DNA of 64,000 nt from Aurantimicrobium photophilum (GCF_003194085.1 NZ_CP023994.1:868001-932000), one strand, 5' to 3'; positions 50,452-61,104 are shown, counted from the stretch's first letter. The notes: a model not told the origin generated them from the sequence alone. Made by a program: numbers and translations.

Positions 50452-52797
50452 TTATGCCTCACCAAGTGAGGCGTCATGGTCCTCTCCAGTGGAGATATTT
50501 GCGGTAGAAACTCGACGGGAACGTCCACGACCCTGGCCTGCTGCTTTGGGCTCAGGCAGTGCTTCGAGAACGTTTTCGAGAATAACTTCAGCATTTTCAG
50601 CTGACACACGAGGCTTACGGCCACGACCAGACATCACAACAGGTATATCGAGGATTTCAACAACTTCTTCCGCAGAATCTGCCTCAACTTGGTCTTCTGT
50701 GCTGTGACCCAAGGTGCTTGCTGCAATCTGCGCAAGTGCACTCTTGGCGCCTTCAGGAATGGGGTGAGCAACAACTGCTGGAGCAACTGGCTTGTCTCCC
50801 CCACGACCCTTGGATCGACGACGTGGCTCTGCTGCGTTGGATTCACCGTTGTTACCTGCGCGGGTGACGGGTTCGTGGTGAACAATGACACCGCGTCCAG
50901 CACAGACCTGGCATGCCTCAGAGAAGGTCTCAAGTAGACCAAGTCCGAGCTTCTTTCGAGTCATCTGGACCAGACCAAGGGAGGTTACTTCGGCAACCTG
51001 GTGCTTGGTGCGGTCACGAGAAAGACATTCGATCAGACGTCGGTGCACGAGATCACGATTAGTTTCAAGAACCATATCGATGAAGTCGACAACGATGATG
51101 CCACCAATGTCACGCAGACGGAGCTGGCGAACGATTTCTTCTGCAGCTTCCAAGTTGTTCTTGGTGACGGTTTCTTCGAGGTTTCCGCCCGAACCCACAA
51201 ACTTGCCGGTGTTGACGTCCACAACGGTCATAGCTTCAGTGCGGTCAATAACCAGTGATCCACCTGAAGGCAGCCAGACCTTGCGATCCAGAGCCTTTTC
51301 AATCTGCTCGGTGATGCGGTACTCATCAAATGCATCACGAGTGCCTTCATACGCTGAAACACGCTCAAGGAGTTCAGGAGCAACCTGGTTGAGGTAACTC
51401 TCGATGGTGCCCTTGGCAATATCCCCCTGAATGATCATGCGGTGGAAGTCTTCATTGAAAACATCACGAACAATCTTGATCAGCAGGTCTGATTCGCTGT
51501 GCAAGATGGCAGGAGCTGCATCATTCTCTGCCTTGCGCGAGATTTCTTCCCACTGCTGGGTCAGGCGCTGAACGTCAACGGTGAGTTGCTCTTCTGTTGC
51601 ACCTTCGGCTGCGGTGCGGACAATGACGCCTACGTTTTCGGGAAGTACTTCCTTCAAGATGCGCTTGAGACGTGTGCGCTCAGTGTCTGGCAGCTTACGG
51701 CTGATGCCGTTCATGGATCCGTTGGGTACATAAACCAAGTAGCGACCTGGAAGTGAAACCTGAGAGGTCAGACGTGCACCCTTTTGACCTACGGGATCCT
51801 TGGTGACCTGAACGAGAACCTTGTCACCGGGCTTGAGGGCATTCTCAATCTTGCGTGGCTGGTTTCCCGTTTCGACCGAATCCCAGTCCACCTCACCCGA
51901 GTAGAGAACGGCGTTGCGACCACGGCCAATGTCCACGAATGCAGCTTCCATCGAAGGAAGAACGTTCTGCACCTTACCGAGGTAGACGTTGCCAATCAGG
52001 CTTGCTTCAGAAGCGCGAGCGACATAGTGCTCAACCAGGACGTTGTCCTCGAGCACACCAATCTGCACGCGATCTTCTTTTTCACGAACGATCATGGCGC
52101 GATCGACGGCTTCACGACGGGCGAGGAACTCACTCTCGGTCACAACTGTGCGACGACGGCCAGCATCTCGGCCATCACGGCGGCGCTGCTTCTTTGCCTC
52201 AAGACGAGTTGAGCCCTTGATGCGCTGAGGTTCGGTGATTTGTTCAGGTGCTCGTGGAGTGCGAATTCGAACGACGGTGTTGCCCGAATCGTCCTGAATC
52301 TCACGGTTTTCACCCTGGCGTTGACGAACGCGGCGACGAAGTGTGCCCCCGTCATTTCCTTCGTCCTCTACCTGACCAAAAGCGCCTCGTTCCTGTCGGT
52401 TGTTGCGGTTGGGACGACGGTCTTCCATACGGTCACGGCCGTCACGAGTAGGAACACGGTCTTCTGAACCAGGAAGGTTGGGTGCGAAGAAAAAGATGTC
52501 GGTAACTTCTTTTGCTTCGAAGGTGGGGTATTCAACCTTCTCGACAACTGGAGCCTCAACAATGGCAGCTTCCACGACGGCTTCTGCAAGTACTTCGGCA
52601 GCTACCTCGATAACGGCAGCCTCTGCTTCTGCCTCAGTGACAATCTCCGTCGCCACTTCTTCAGCCTGAGCGACAATTGCTTCGGCAACCTCGACCGCTT
52701 CAGCGACGATCTCTTCAGCTGCTTCCACGGCTTCAGAAACAACTTCGGTTACAAATTCTTCAACAACGTTGTCGTCGTTCTCGGTGTTATTCACCAT
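50452..52797 (-). CDS. rne: ribonuclease E/G family endoribonuclease
   Basis: 781 residues from ATG 52797, with GGGGAG ten bases upstream. The first 230 residues are acidic, then Arg-rich disorder, then the S1 domain, RNase H-like and DNase I-like catalytic core with VVDVNTGKFVGSGGNLEETV and VVDFIDM, and the zinc link CQVCAGRG. The C-terminus is again disordered, with Arg-rich RNA-binding patches. It is the main mRNA- and rRNA-processing endonuclease. The Shine-Dalgarno lies in a leader hairpin. Confidence 0.92.
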   Translation of the reverse strand: MVNNTENDDNVVEEFVTEVVSEAVEAAEEIVAEAVEVAEAIVAQAEEVATEIVTEAEAEAAVIEVAAEVLAEAVVEAAIVEAPVVEKVEYPTFEAKEVTDIFFFAPNLPGSEDRVPTRDGRDRMEDRRPNRNNRQERGAFGQVEDEGNDGGTLRRRVRQRQGENREIQDDSGNTVVRIRTPRAPEQITEPQRIKGSTRLEAKKQRRRDGRDAGRRRTVVTESEFLARREAVDRAMIVREKEDRVQIGVLEDNVLVEHYVARASEASLIGNVYLGKVQNVLPSMEAAFVDIGRGRNAVLYSGEVDWDSVETGNQPRKIENALKPGDKVLVQVTKDPVGQKGARLTSQVSLPGRYLVYVPNGSMNGISRKLPDTERTRLKRILKEVLPENVGVIVRTAAEGATEEQLTVDVQRLTQQWEEISRKAENDAAPAILHSESDLLIKIVRDVFNEDFHRMIIQGDIAKGTIESYLNQVAPELLERVSAYEGTRDAFDEYRITEQIEKALDRKVWLPSGGSLVIDRTEAMTVVDVNTGKFVGSGGNLEETVTKNNLEAAEEIVRQLRLRDIGGIIVVDFIDMVLETNRDLVHRRLIECLSRDRTKHQVAEVTSLGLVQMTRKKLGLGLLETFSEACQVCAGRGVIVHHEPVTRAGNNGESNAAEPRRRSKGRGGDKPVAPAVVAHPIPEGAKSALAQIAASTLGHSTEDQVEADSAEEVVEILDIPVVMSGRGRKPRVSAENAEVILENVLEALPEPKAAGQGRGRSRRVSTANISTGEDHDASLGEA

Positions 52798-52808
52798 CAG
52801 TGGTGTAC

Positions 52809-52843
52809 TCCCCGTTACCCCCTGCCTCACCGCGTCACGGGGA
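52809..52843 (-). promoter_or_regulatory. rne leader hairpin masking its ribosome-binding site
   Basis: TCCCCGT (52843-52837) pairs perfectly with ACGGGGA (52815-52809) on the minus strand; the second arm is the Shine-Dalgarno. 21-base loop. Confidence 0.55.
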
Positions 52844-52861
52844 TGTAACTATTCTCGTTTG

Positions 52862-52881
52862 CAGAATTCCGAAGAATTCTG
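52862..52881 (-). promoter_or_regulatory. UUCG-capped hairpin in the rne leader
   Basis: CAGAATTC-TTCG-GAATTCTG on the minus strand, perfect 8-bp stem with the very stable C(UUCG)G loop. Belongs to the rne leader if transcription starts upstream of it. Confidence 0.55.
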
Positions 52882-52936
52882 GCTATAAATCTTTATGTCT
52901 TCCCACGGAATCCGGCATGTAGCTCTGGAACTGTGG

Positions 52937-52959
52937 CGGGCGATCGCGGTGATCTCCCG
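52937..52959. other. inverted repeat between rne and VKOR
   Basis: CGGGcGATC-GCGGT-GATCtCCCG, 8 of 9 positions. Possible operator or hairpin. Confidence 0.35.
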
Positions 52960-52962
52960 TGC

Positions 52963-52980
52963 GCATAACCGTTGTTATGC
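52963..52980. other. inverted repeat upstream of VKOR
   Basis: GCATAAC-CGTT-GTTATGC, perfect 7-bp arms. Lies 120 bp before the VKOR start. Candidate operator. Confidence 0.4.
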
Positions 52981-53100
52981 AAAGTCTTGTTTGTCACGTC
53001 GCGCGAGGACGATGCCTTCGCACTGATACCAGTATGTCAGGTTTCACTCCCCTGTGTGATTCCTGAACGTAATATTCCCACACTGGGCAATAATGAGAAG

Positions 53101-53697
53101 GTGAGCATCACTTCTACAGACTCAAAGCGCCCGGTTGGCTACCCTGTATTTCTCATCATTGCGGGTTTCGTTGGCCTCACAGCTGCCTTCGCATTGACCC
53201 TGGAGAAGATTCACAAGTTGCTGCACCCCGAAGAAGCAGCATCTTGCGACTTCAGCGTCATCGTGCAGTGTGGAAAGAATCTTGGTTCATGGCAAGGGTC
53301 ACTACTCGGTTTCCCCAACCCCATCATTGGCCTGATGGCGTGGTCTGTTGTGATCACCATTGGTGTGAGCATGCTTGCTGGCGCGCGATACGCAAACTGG
53401 TTTTGGCGTGGCTTAAACATAGGTGCTGCCTTCGCACTTGCCTTTGTGATCTGGCTGTTCAGCCAGTCTGTCTTTGTCCTTGGAACTCTGTGCCCCTGGT
53501 GCATGGTGACCTGGTCTGCAACTATTCCTTTGTTCTGGGTAGTGACCTTCTGGAACATGAAGCACGGTATCTGGGGCTCTAAGGCACAGAAGCTCGGAAC
53601 AACATTGCTCAGCTGGGTCGCAATCATTGTGTTGGCGAGCTACCTCATTGAAGCCGTGATTGCGCAATTCGTCCTCAATTGGGTCGCTACGCTGTAA
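53101..53697 (+). CDS. vitamin K epoxide reductase family protein
   Basis: 198 residues from GTG 53101 after GAGAAG; a longer frame from 52972 is rejected because it contains no family sequence. Four to five membrane spans. Loop Cys pair in VIVQCGKNLGSWQGSLLGFPNP region and active-site CPWC in LGTLCPWCMVTW. Bacterial VKOR reoxidises DsbA-like thiol oxidases outside the membrane and passes electrons to quinone. No DsbA gene or fusion lies next to it. The MFS gene follows two bases later. Confidence 0.9.
   Translation: MSITSTDSKRPVGYPVFLIIAGFVGLTAAFALTLEKIHKLLHPEEAASCDFSVIVQCGKNLGSWQGSLLGFPNPIIGLMAWSVVITIGVSMLAGARYANWFWRGLNIGAAFALAFVIWLFSQSVFVLGTLCPWCMVTWSATIPLFWVVTFWNMKHGIWGSKAQKLGTTLLSWVAIIVLASYLIEAVIAQFVLNWVATL
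53688..53693 (+). promoter_or_regulatory. predicted -10 box of the MFS gene
   Basis: TACGCT followed by GTAACA and the ATG at 53700; overlaps the VKOR stop. Confidence 0.4.
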
Positions 53698-53699
53698 CA

Positions 53700-55160
53700 A
53701 TGTCTACTTCGGAATCAACAGCTGTTTCCGACAAACTCGACCCCAGACACAAGGTCATTCTTGGCGTCATCATGGTGTCGACATTTGTCGTCTTTCTGAA
53801 CGAGACGGCACTGGGTGTTGCCCTTCCCCAGATCATGGAGCAGTTGAACATCCAGCCCAGCACGGGCCAGTGGCTCAACACCGCCTACATGCTGACCATG
53901 GCGGTCATCATCCCCACCACCGGTTTCTTACTGCAGCGTTTCAGTACCAAGCCGATGTATATCGCCGCGATGACGTTCTTCACCACGGGAACACTTGTTG
54001 CTGCACTTTCGCAAGATTTCTTGTTCTTGCTTATTGGACGAATTCTGCAAGCAAGCGGAACGGCAATCATGATGCCGTTGCTCATGACCACAGTCATGGT
54101 TCTGGTTCCTGAACACCTGCGTGGACGTATCAACGGAAATATTTCTCTGGTGCTCTCCGCAGCACCTGCACTAGGCCCCGCATTCTCAGGTCTAGTTCTG
54201 AGTGTCTTGGACTGGCGCTGGCTGTTCTGGATCATGCTCCCCATCGGTGTTGTGACCTTGATCATCGGAACCATCCGCATTTCCAACAGTCAAGAGCCTC
54301 GTAAGATTCCTATCGATGTCCTCTCCGTCATCTTGAGCGCGTTTGCGTTCTCAGGTCTGATCTATGGACTCAGCTCCTTTGCAGATGCCGCACGCGGTGT
54401 TGCTGCTGTGTCGCCGTGGATTCCACTGGGTATTGGCGTCGTTTTCTTTGCTCTGTTCCTACAACGTCAGTCACGCCTTCAGAAGACAGATTCTGCACTT
54501 CTTGACCTTCGCACTTTCCGCTCACGTTCCTTCACAGAAGCAATGGGCATTATGGGTATCGGCATGCTGATCCTTTTTGGTGCCGGAATCCTTATTCCGA
54601 TCTACATGCAAAACGTGCTGGGCGTCGAACCTCTCACTACGGGCCTCATGATGTTGCCTGGTGGCCTGGCCATGGGCCTGTTGGGACCTGTCGTGGGTCG
54701 CATGTATGACAGGCACGGACCTCAACGACTGCTCATTCCTGGAGCGGTCGCCGTCAGCGTTGCGTTCTGGACCATGACCACATTTGGAACGCAAACTTCA
54801 ATATGGTTCGTCTTTGGCAGCTACTCGCTCTTGAGTGTGGGCTTAGCGTTCTTGTTCACTCCCCTGTTTGCGTTGTCTCTCAGTTCAGTTCCTCCACAGC
54901 TCTATAGCTATGCCAGTGCCACGATCGGAACATTGCAGCAGCTTGCAGGTGCAGCAGGTACTGCTCTCTTTGTGACCGTGATGACCATCATCTCTGCAGG
55001 TCTCCGTGACGGCGGCGCAACAGATGTTGAAGCACTCGCAGGCGGTATGCGATCAGCATTCCTCATCGGTGCCATTGCATCGTTGGGCTTGATTGCTATT
55101 GCCGTCATTTTGAAGCGTCCGGCGAGTACCGAAGAAATGGCTCGCGAACTGCAGCACTAA
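53700..55160 (+). CDS. MFS transporter, DHA2 family (drug:H+ antiporter, 14 TM)
   Basis: 486 residues from ATG 53700. About 14 hydrophobic segments. FLNETALGVALPQIMEQLNIQPSTGQWLNTAYMLTMAV is the DHA2 opening and RILQASGTAIMMPLLMTTVM carries motif C-like sequence. Exports drugs or toxic compounds with a proton gradient; substrate unknown. Two bases after the VKOR stop. Perfect terminator follows. Confidence 0.9.
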   Translation: MSTSESTAVSDKLDPRHKVILGVIMVSTFVVFLNETALGVALPQIMEQLNIQPSTGQWLNTAYMLTMAVIIPTTGFLLQRFSTKPMYIAAMTFFTTGTLVAALSQDFLFLLIGRILQASGTAIMMPLLMTTVMVLVPEHLRGRINGNISLVLSAAPALGPAFSGLVLSVLDWRWLFWIMLPIGVVTLIIGTIRISNSQEPRKIPIDVLSVILSAFAFSGLIYGLSSFADAARGVAAVSPWIPLGIGVVFFALFLQRQSRLQKTDSALLDLRTFRSRSFTEAMGIMGIGMLILFGAGILIPIYMQNVLGVEPLTTGLMMLPGGLAMGLLGPVVGRMYDRHGPQRLLIPGAVAVSVAFWTMTTFGTQTSIWFVFGSYSLLSVGLAFLFTPLFALSLSSVPPQLYSYASATIGTLQQLAGAAGTALFVTVMTIISAGLRDGGATDVEALAGGMRSAFLIGAIASLGLIAIAVILKRPASTEEMARELQH

Positions 55161-55173
55161 AGAAAGCGTCTCC

Positions 55174-55212
55174 ACAAAGATAGCCCCCGCAGTGCGGGGG
55201 CTATCTTTGTTC
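55174..55212. terminator. bidirectional terminator MFS/ndk
   Basis: ACAAAGATAGCCCCCGC-AGT-GCGGGGGCTATCTTTGT, perfect 17-bp stem, T-rich on both outward sides. Confidence 0.92.
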
Positions 55213-55224
55213 AATTAGTGCTGG

Positions 55225-55644
55225 TTAGTTGAACCACAGAGCAAGTTCACGAGCTGCTGACTCGGGTGAATCAGAACCGTGGACGAGGTTCTGCTGAACC
55301 GCGAGTCCCCAGTCGCGACCCAAGTCACCACGGATGGTGCCCGGAGCAGCAGTGGTGGGATCTGTCGTGCCTGCAAGACTGCGGAAGCCTTCGATAACGC
55401 GGTTACCGGCGAGACGAATCGCAACGACGGGGCCTGACTCCATGAAGCTCACAAGTGGTTCATAGAAGGGCTTGCCCACGTGTTCCTCATAGTGCTTGCC
55501 GAGGAGTTCTCGATCTGCCTGAACAAGGCGGATGTCAACGAGTGCATAACCCTTGGCTTCAATACGGCGCAGGATTTCACCGGTTAGGCCACGAGCAACG
55601 CCATCAGGCTTCACAAGGACAAGGGTTTCTTCAATAGTGGTCAT
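55225..55644 (-). CDS. ndk: nucleoside-diphosphate kinase
   Basis: 139 residues. ETLVLVKPDGVARGLTGEIL and NLVHGSDSPESAARELALWF, with the active His in NLVHGSDS. Transfers gamma-phosphate among nucleotides. Its start codon shares a base with the DUF4233 stop; last gene of ileS-folC-DUF4233-ndk. Confidence 0.97.
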   Translation of the reverse strand: MTTIEETLVLVKPDGVARGLTGEILRRIEAKGYALVDIRLVQADRELLGKHYEEHVGKPFYEPLVSFMESGPVVAIRLAGNRVIEGFRSLAGTTDPTTAAPGTIRGDLGRDWGLAVQQNLVHGSDSPESAARELALWFN

Positions 55645-56003
55645 CAGTTTTCTTTCTTTTGAGAATCAAGTTTCGCCCCGGTTGTCATGGCGAAGGTCCA
55701 AATACCGGCAAATACTGCACCGATCAAAAACAGCATGGTGACGGCAAATCCAGAGAGCACAATGATGGCCTGTACTGCCCAGCCCAGGATGAAAGCCCAT
55801 TTGTATTTCATCATGAGTCCGATGGTGGCGAGCATGAGAAGACACACTGCTGCACCACCCCCGAGTGCCACAACTGGAGGAAGAGCTCCCAAACCAAAGA
55901 TGGTCAACGCTGCAAGCCCCACAACGATGAGCTCAAACCCCAGCACTACCTGACCCAGTGAAGCTTGGGCAGAACGCTGACGTGGTGTTTGTGGTGTGCT
56001 CAC
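55644..56003 (-). CDS. DUF4233 membrane protein
   Basis: 119 residues from GTG 56003, which overlaps the folC TGA and has AAGGA eight bases upstream; ATG 56012 is an alternative. RRQRSAQASLG-like opening, then four hydrophobic segments with GFELIVVGLAALTIFGLG and MKYKWAFILGWAVQ. The usual actinobacterial neighbour between folC and ndk. Function unknown. Confidence 0.86.
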   Translation of the reverse strand: MSTPQTPRQRSAQASLGQVVLGFELIVVGLAALTIFGLGALPPVVALGGGAAVCLLMLATIGLMMKYKWAFILGWAVQAIIVLSGFAVTMLFLIGAVFAGIWTFAMTTGAKLDSQKKEN

Positions 56004-57463
56004 AATGTCCATCCTTGCGTCTCTGCAGCAAGTCCGACAGTCAGACCCACCAACGTAATCGAACCTGTCACAACGACGGCTCCCTTTTCAAAGTTCGCGG
56101 CATAGCCACGAGCCATCGCAAGAGCGACAACAGGATCAGACTCAACCAAGACCTTGTCGTCTCCGACCTTGTCCGCAACGAGGAAACCTAAGTCACAAGC
56201 AGTACGCGAACGCTCTGACGGCGCATTCGTCACAATGAACCGAGTTGCCACAGGCGCCAAAGCTTCGATGATTCCCTCAGCATCTTTATCTTCAAAAATC
56301 GCAAGAACCACAGTGACATCATCAAAGGTGAAGTAGGTATCCAAGGCTTTTGCTAGTGACGCAGCACCATGGGGATTATGTGCAGCATCGACGAGCACCG
56401 TGGGGTCGGCAGCAACGAGCTGCAAACGACCCGGGGAGGCCACCGTGGCAAATGCTTCGTCCAGAACAGCTTGTTCAAGTGCCTGGGAGGCTCCGCCCAG
56501 AAATGCCTCAACTGCGGCAATGGCCAGGGCAGCATTCTCTGCTTGGTGGTCTCCATAGAGTGCGAGGAAGAGATCTTCATACCGACCTGCAGCACCCTGA
56601 ATAGTAACGAGCTGTCCGCCTACTGCCACGGCTCGAGAAACCACAGCAACAGGGTTGCCCACTTCAGGAGTGTCGGTTGTGGAGACAAACGTCAGAGTGG
56701 ATTCGGTGAGATCTGCTGCTTCTTCGAGCACAGCTCGAACAACCGGGGTCTGTGCTGCAGAAACAACCATGGCGGCAGGCTTGATAATTCCTGACTTCGT
56801 GCGAGCAATCGCATCTAGGTCTTTACCTAAACGATCAGTGTGGTCGAGGGCAATAGGGGTGAACACGGCAACTACACCGTCTGCAACGTTGGTGGAATCC
56901 CATTCCCCACCAAGACCTGCTTCCACAATCGCTACATCAACGGGAGCATCAGCAAATGTTCCATAAGCCAAGATGGTCATCACTTCAAAGAAGGTCAGAC
57001 GTGGTTCACCTTTTGCTTCGAGCTCGGCGTCAACGAGTTCAACATAGGGCTTCACATCTAGCCAGTTTGTCACCAGAACATCGTCACGAACGGGCACGCC
57101 GTCGAGCAGAATTCGTTCATTGAAGGAAACAAGATGGGGTGAGGTGAAGACACCCGTTGCGAGACCATAGGAGCGCAAGATGGCTTCAATGAGGCGTGCC
57201 GTCGTGGTCTTACCGTTTGTTCCAGCGATGTGAATGATCGGGTAAGCGCGGTGCACGTCACCGAGGAGTTCAACCACGCGTCGCGTGGGCTCGAGCCTGG
57301 GTTGAGGATTTCCTTCACCGAGTCGAACAGAAAGCTCTTGGAATACCAGCTGAGCAGCGCGGGAGTACTCATCCATCTCGGCAGGATCAATACCCTCATA
57401 ATCGTCATCTGAGGAGAAATCGCCGTTGGCAAAACCACCTGGTGTCAGATCATCTTTAGACAT
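56000..57463 (-). CDS. folC: bifunctional dihydrofolate synthase/folylpolyglutamate synthase
   Basis: 487 residues. Mur-ligase fold: [18 protein letters not shown] (P-loop), [17 protein letters not shown]-terminal DAAHNPHG. Adds glutamate to dihydropteroate and folates. An acidic N-terminal extension of about 30 residues is present. Overlaps ileS by eight bases. Confidence 0.95.
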   Translation of the reverse strand: MSKDDLTPGGFANGDFSSDDDYEGIDPAEMDEYSRAAQLVFQELSVRLGEGNPQPRLEPTRRVVELLGDVHRAYPIIHIAGTNGKTTTARLIEAILRSYGLATGVFTSPHLVSFNERILLDGVPVRDDVLVTNWLDVKPYVELVDAELEAKGEPRLTFFEVMTILAYGTFADAPVDVAIVEAGLGGEWDSTNVADGVVAVFTPIALDHTDRLGKDLDAIARTKSGIIKPAAMVVSAAQTPVVRAVLEEAADLTESTLTFVSTTDTPEVGNPVAVVSRAVAVGGQLVTIQGAAGRYEDLFLALYGDHQAENAALAIAAVEAFLGGASQALEQAVLDEAFATVASPGRLQLVAADPTVLVDAAHNPHGAASLAKALDTYFTFDDVTVVLAIFEDKDAEGIIEALAPVATRFIVTNAPSERSRTACDLGFLVADKVGDDKVLVESDPVVALAMARGYAANFEKGAVVVTGSITLVGLTVGLAAETQGWTL

Positions 57464-60400
57464 TGACTACTCGATTCACGCGTGAAACTGCCACGACAAA
57501 GTTTCCCTCGTTGGCGTACTGACCCGCAGGAATCACAGCGAAGTGCTCAGGTGCCGTGGATAACATTCCTGGCAACCACTCTGCAGGAGAAACATCAGCG
57601 AAACCTGCGAGTTCACCATGGAACGCTGGGTCATGGACACCGAACTCTGTGGCCAAAGTATCGGCGGCAATATCTGCCGCGGTACTCATCTTCAAAGCAT
57701 CCGCATCTGCTTGAGAGAAACAGAACACATTGAGATGGATACGGTCAGAGACCTCAAATCCAGCAGCCTTACGCGTGTCCTGAACGGCACGAATTACGTC
57801 ACGAGCAAGACCTTCGGCCTCCAGCTCAGGCGTGGTGACCGTGTCGAGGAGAACAAAACCACCTGCAGGAAGCAGAGCCAGAGCACGTGAGATTTCTCCA
57901 CCGTCACCTGTTTCTAGGGTGAGTTCATACTCACCTTCGACGAGACCAACTCCCCCAGCCGTGACGACACCGTTGTTCTCAGACCAGTCCCCAGCCTTAG
58001 CAGCCTGGATAATCTGTTGAACCTGCTTACCCAAACGAGGGCCGGCAGCACGAGCATTCACGGTCAGTTTCGAAGTGATGCCGTATTCAGCCGCAGAAGA
58101 GTCCGTCAACTGAACGAGAGTGACCTGCTTGACGTTGAGCTCATCGCGCAGAATGTCACTAAACGAAGCTAGAGAATCAGACAAAGCAGACACAACGGTG
58201 AGATCTGCCAATGGCAGTCTCACGCGCAGTCCGACCTTCTTCCGAAGCGCCAAAGAGGACGAGGTGATCTCTCGAACAGCATCCATTGAGGCAACGAGAG
58301 AAGGATCTGCGGGGAATGTGTCAGCATCTGGCCAGTCCTCGAGGTGAACGGAACGTCCACCAGTGAGACCTTGCCAGATGTTCTCTGTAACCAGAGGAAG
58401 CAAAGGCGCTGCAACGCGGCAGAGGGTTTCTAACACGGTGTAGAGGGTGTCGAAGGCCTCGTGCGATTCGGCGCCACCGGTCCAGAAACGATCACGAGAG
58501 CGACGAACATACCAATTGGTCAATACGTCCGCGAAGTTACGTAGAGCTTCAGAAGCGTTGGTGGAATCCAAAGCATCCAAGTTTCCTTGGACTTCAAGAA
58601 TGAGGTCACGTGTCTTCGCAAGGAGGTACTTATCAAGCACGTTTGTGCTGTTAGTGCGCCACGTTGCCTCGTAACCATCCGCATTCGCATAGAGCGAGAA
58701 GAAGTAGTAGCTGTTCCACAGCGGAAGCAACAGCTGTCGAACACCTTCACGAATGCCCTCTTCGGTGACGATGAGGTTTCCACCACGAAGTACGGGTGAA
58801 CTCATCAAGAACCAGCGCATGGCGTCGGAACCGTCACGATCAAAGACTTCAGAGACATCGGGGTAGTTGCGCAGAGACTTAGACATCTTCTGACCGTCAT
58901 TACCGAGAACAATGCCGTGGGAAACGACGTTCTTGAACGCAGGGCGGTCAAAGAGCGCAGTAGCAAGGATGTGCAGGGTGTAGAACCAGCCACGAGTTTG
59001 ACCGATGTATTCCACGATGAAATCAGCAGGGTTGTGGCTATCGAACCAGTCTGCATTCTCAAAGGGATAGTGCACCTGAGCGAACGGCATGGAGCCCGAG
59101 TCGAACCACACGTCTAGGACGTCTTCAATGCGACGCATTGTGGACTGACCGGTGGGGTCATCAGGGTTGGGACGTGTCAGTTCATCAATAAATGGACGGT
59201 GCAGGTCTGTGGGACGAACACCAAAGTCTGCTTCCAGTTCATCGAGAGAGCCATACACATCAATACGTGGGTATTCAGGGTTGTCCGACTTCCATACCGG
59301 AATGGGTGAACCCCAGTAGCGGTTACGAGAGATTGACCAGTCGCGGGCGTTAGCGACCCACTTACCAAACTGGCCGTCTTTGACGTTCTCTGGAACCCAG
59401 TTGATCTGCTGGTTGAGCTCTTCCATGCGGTCACGGAATGTCGTGACCGAGACAAACCATGAAGACACAGCGCGATAAATCAGCGGCTGACGGCAACGCC
59501 AGCAGTGTGGGTAGCTGTGCTCATAGGACGCAACACGAATGAGGCGACCCTGTTCGCGTAACAAGTTGGTCAATGGCTTGTTGGCCTCAAACACCTGCAT
59601 GCCTGCGACTTCTGTGAAGCGCGAGAGGAACTTGCCGCCGTCATCGACTGAAACGCGCACACCAATTCCTGCGCCTTCACAGACCTTTTGGTCCTCTTCA
59701 CCGTAGGCAGGTGCTTGGTGAACAACACCAGTACCGTCTGCGGTGGTGACGTAGTCAGCAACAAGGATCTGCCACGCATTCGCTTGGTATTCCTCATCAT
59801 CTGCGTAGTAATCCCACAGACGGTCATAGCTCACACCATCAAGATCTTTACCCACAACGGTGGACTTGACTGCTTCCTTCGCAGCTGCGGCATCATCGTA
59901 TCCGAGGTCCTTGGCGTAGTTACCGAGAAGATCAATTGCAATCAGGTAATCAGCTTCACAACATGCAGCACCATCGGCTGCACCGTTAGGCCCTGCGGGA
60001 ACAACGGCATAGTGAATCTCTGGCCCAACCGCGAGAGCCGCGTTAGTGGGCAAAGTCCATGGGGTGGTCGTCCATGCCAGGGCTCGAACTCCAGTCAGAC
60101 CCAGGGCTGTTGCCTTCTCCCCCGTCAGGGGGAATGTGACCGTCACGGACTGGTCCTGACGCATCTTGTAGACGTCATCATCCATACGGAGTTCATGATT
60201 GGACAAAGGCGTTTCATCGTTCCAGCAATAAGGAAGAACGCGGAAGCCTTCATATGCCAGGCCCTTGTCGTAAAGACGCTTGAATGCCCAGATGACGGAC
60301 TCCATGAAGGAGATATCCAGCGTCTTATAGTCATTTTCGAAGTCGACCCAGCGTGCCTGACGGGTTACATACTGTTCCCATTCTCCGGTGTAGCGAAGGA

Positions 60401-60800
60401 CAGAGGAGCGAGCTTCTGCGTTGAACGCAGCAATACCCATCTCTTCAATTTCTTCTTTCTTGGTGATCCCCAACTGACGCATAGCTTCCAGCTCCGCAGG
60501 GAGACCGTGGGTGTCCCAACCAAAGCGACGGTCCACTTTCTTACCACGCATGGTTTGGTAGCGAGGGAACAAGTCTTTGGCGTAGCCAGTGAGAAGGTGA
60601 CCGTAGTGAGGAAGACCATTGGCAAAAGGAGGGCCGTCATAAAAGACCCACTCATCCCCATCGGCACGCTGTTCGATGGATGCCTTGAAGGTGTTGTCTT
60701 TCTCCCAGAAGGCCAGAATCTGCTCTTCGATGGCAGGGAACGATGGCGAAGGAACGATCTCAGTCTGCTGACCGAATGCATTACGGCGGGGATACGTCAC
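57456..60800 (-). CDS. ileS: isoleucyl-tRNA synthetase, long (eukaryote-like) type
   Basis: 1114 residues from GTG with GGAG six bases upstream. HIGH motif as [11 protein letters not shown]1 editing domain, KMSKS in [11 protein letters not shown]. Length and sequence ([23 protein letters not shown]) mark the IleRS2 group, which is typically insensitive to mupirocin. It charges tRNA-Ile. A T-box leader with an ATC specifier lies upstream. Divergent from valS. Confidence 0.96.
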   Translation of the reverse strand: MTYPRRNAFGQQTEIVPSPSFPAIEEQILAFWEKDNTFKASIEQRADGDEWVFYDGPPFANGLPHYGHLLTGYAKDLFPRYQTMRGKKVDRRFGWDTHGLPAELEAMRQLGITKKEEIEEMGIAAFNAEARSSVLRYTGEWEQYVTRQARWVDFENDYKTLDISFMESVIWAFKRLYDKGLAYEGFRVLPYCWNDETPLSNHELRMDDDVYKMRQDQSVTVTFPLTGEKATALGLTGVRALAWTTTPWTLPTNAALAVGPEIHYAVVPAGPNGAADGAACCEADYLIAIDLLGNYAKDLGYDDAAAAKEAVKSTVVGKDLDGVSYDRLWDYYADDEEYQANAWQILVADYVTTADGTGVVHQAPAYGEEDQKVCEGAGIGVRVSVDDGGKFLSRFTEVAGMQVFEANKPLTNLLREQGRLIRVASYEHSYPHCWRCRQPLIYRAVSSWFVSVTTFRDRMEELNQQINWVPENVKDGQFGKWVANARDWSISRNRYWGSPIPVWKSDNPEYPRIDVYGSLDELEADFGVRPTDLHRPFIDELTRPNPDDPTGQSTMRRIEDVLDVWFDSGSMPFAQVHYPFENADWFDSHNPADFIVEYIGQTRGWFYTLHILATALFDRPAFKNVVSHGIVLGNDGQKMSKSLRNYPDVSEVFDRDGSDAMRWFLMSSPVLRGGNLIVTEEGIREGVRQLLLPLWNSYYFFSLYANADGYEATWRTNSTNVLDKYLLAKTRDLILEVQGNLDALDSTNASEALRNFADVLTNWYVRRSRDRFWTGGAESHEAFDTLYTVLETLCRVAAPLLPLVTENIWQGLTGGRSVHLEDWPDADTFPADPSLVASMDAVREITSSSLALRKKVGLRVRLPLADLTVVSALSDSLASFSDILRDELNVKQVTLVQLTDSSAAEYGITSKLTVNARAAGPRLGKQVQQIIQAAKAGDWSENNGVVTAGGVGLVEGEYELTLETGDGGEISRALALLPAGGFVLLDTVTTPELEAEGLARDVIRAVQDTRKAAGFEVSDRIHLNVFCFSQADADALKMSTAADIAADTLATEFGVHDPAFHGELAGFADVSPAEWLPGMLSTAPEHFAVIPAGQYANEGNFVVAVSRVNRVVNV

Positions 60801-60990
60801 TTAGGGCTCCAGTTGTTGAGTAAAACACTGTGCCAGGACGAAATTTCTTCCGCGGTACCACCTGAGCTTGTGAGACAAATCTCACCGCTTGTTCTTGAGC
60901 AATAACGGGCTCGTCCCGTTCGGTTCTACTGAGTCCGAAGACCGTTCTTCCGAAAACTCCCCGGTGATAGCCGGATCGGTGTCGTTAGAG
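60801..60990 (-). promoter_or_regulatory. ileS T-box riboswitch (translational, ultrashort stem I type)
   Basis: The conserved T-box AGGTGGTACCGCGG is at 60863-60850. Stem I is reduced to CCGG/CCGG with loop CTATCA, whose ATC (60968-60966) is the Ile specifier. Stem III AACGGG/CCCGTT and a GTGAGA/TCTCAC hairpin lie between. No terminator T run follows, and GGAG sits just before the GTG, so uncharged tRNA-Ile probably exposes the ribosome-binding site, as in other actinobacterial ileS leaders. The remaining 110 bp up to valS contain TTGACG at 61068, a possible -35 of valS. Confidence 0.92.
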
Positions 60991-61104
60991 ACCATTCTAT
61001 TGCCTTTAGTAAGCTAGAAACATCACCATTTGAGGCATCAAGTGAGCAAACATCCTGTTTTCTTACGTTGACGCGATGCCGCCCATAGAGAGCGAGTACT
61101 ACCT

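Noticed and set aside
59688-60905. 405-residue plus-strand ORF opposite ileS
   Set aside because: It is the antisense of a clear isoleucyl-tRNA synthetase and has no recognisable domain.
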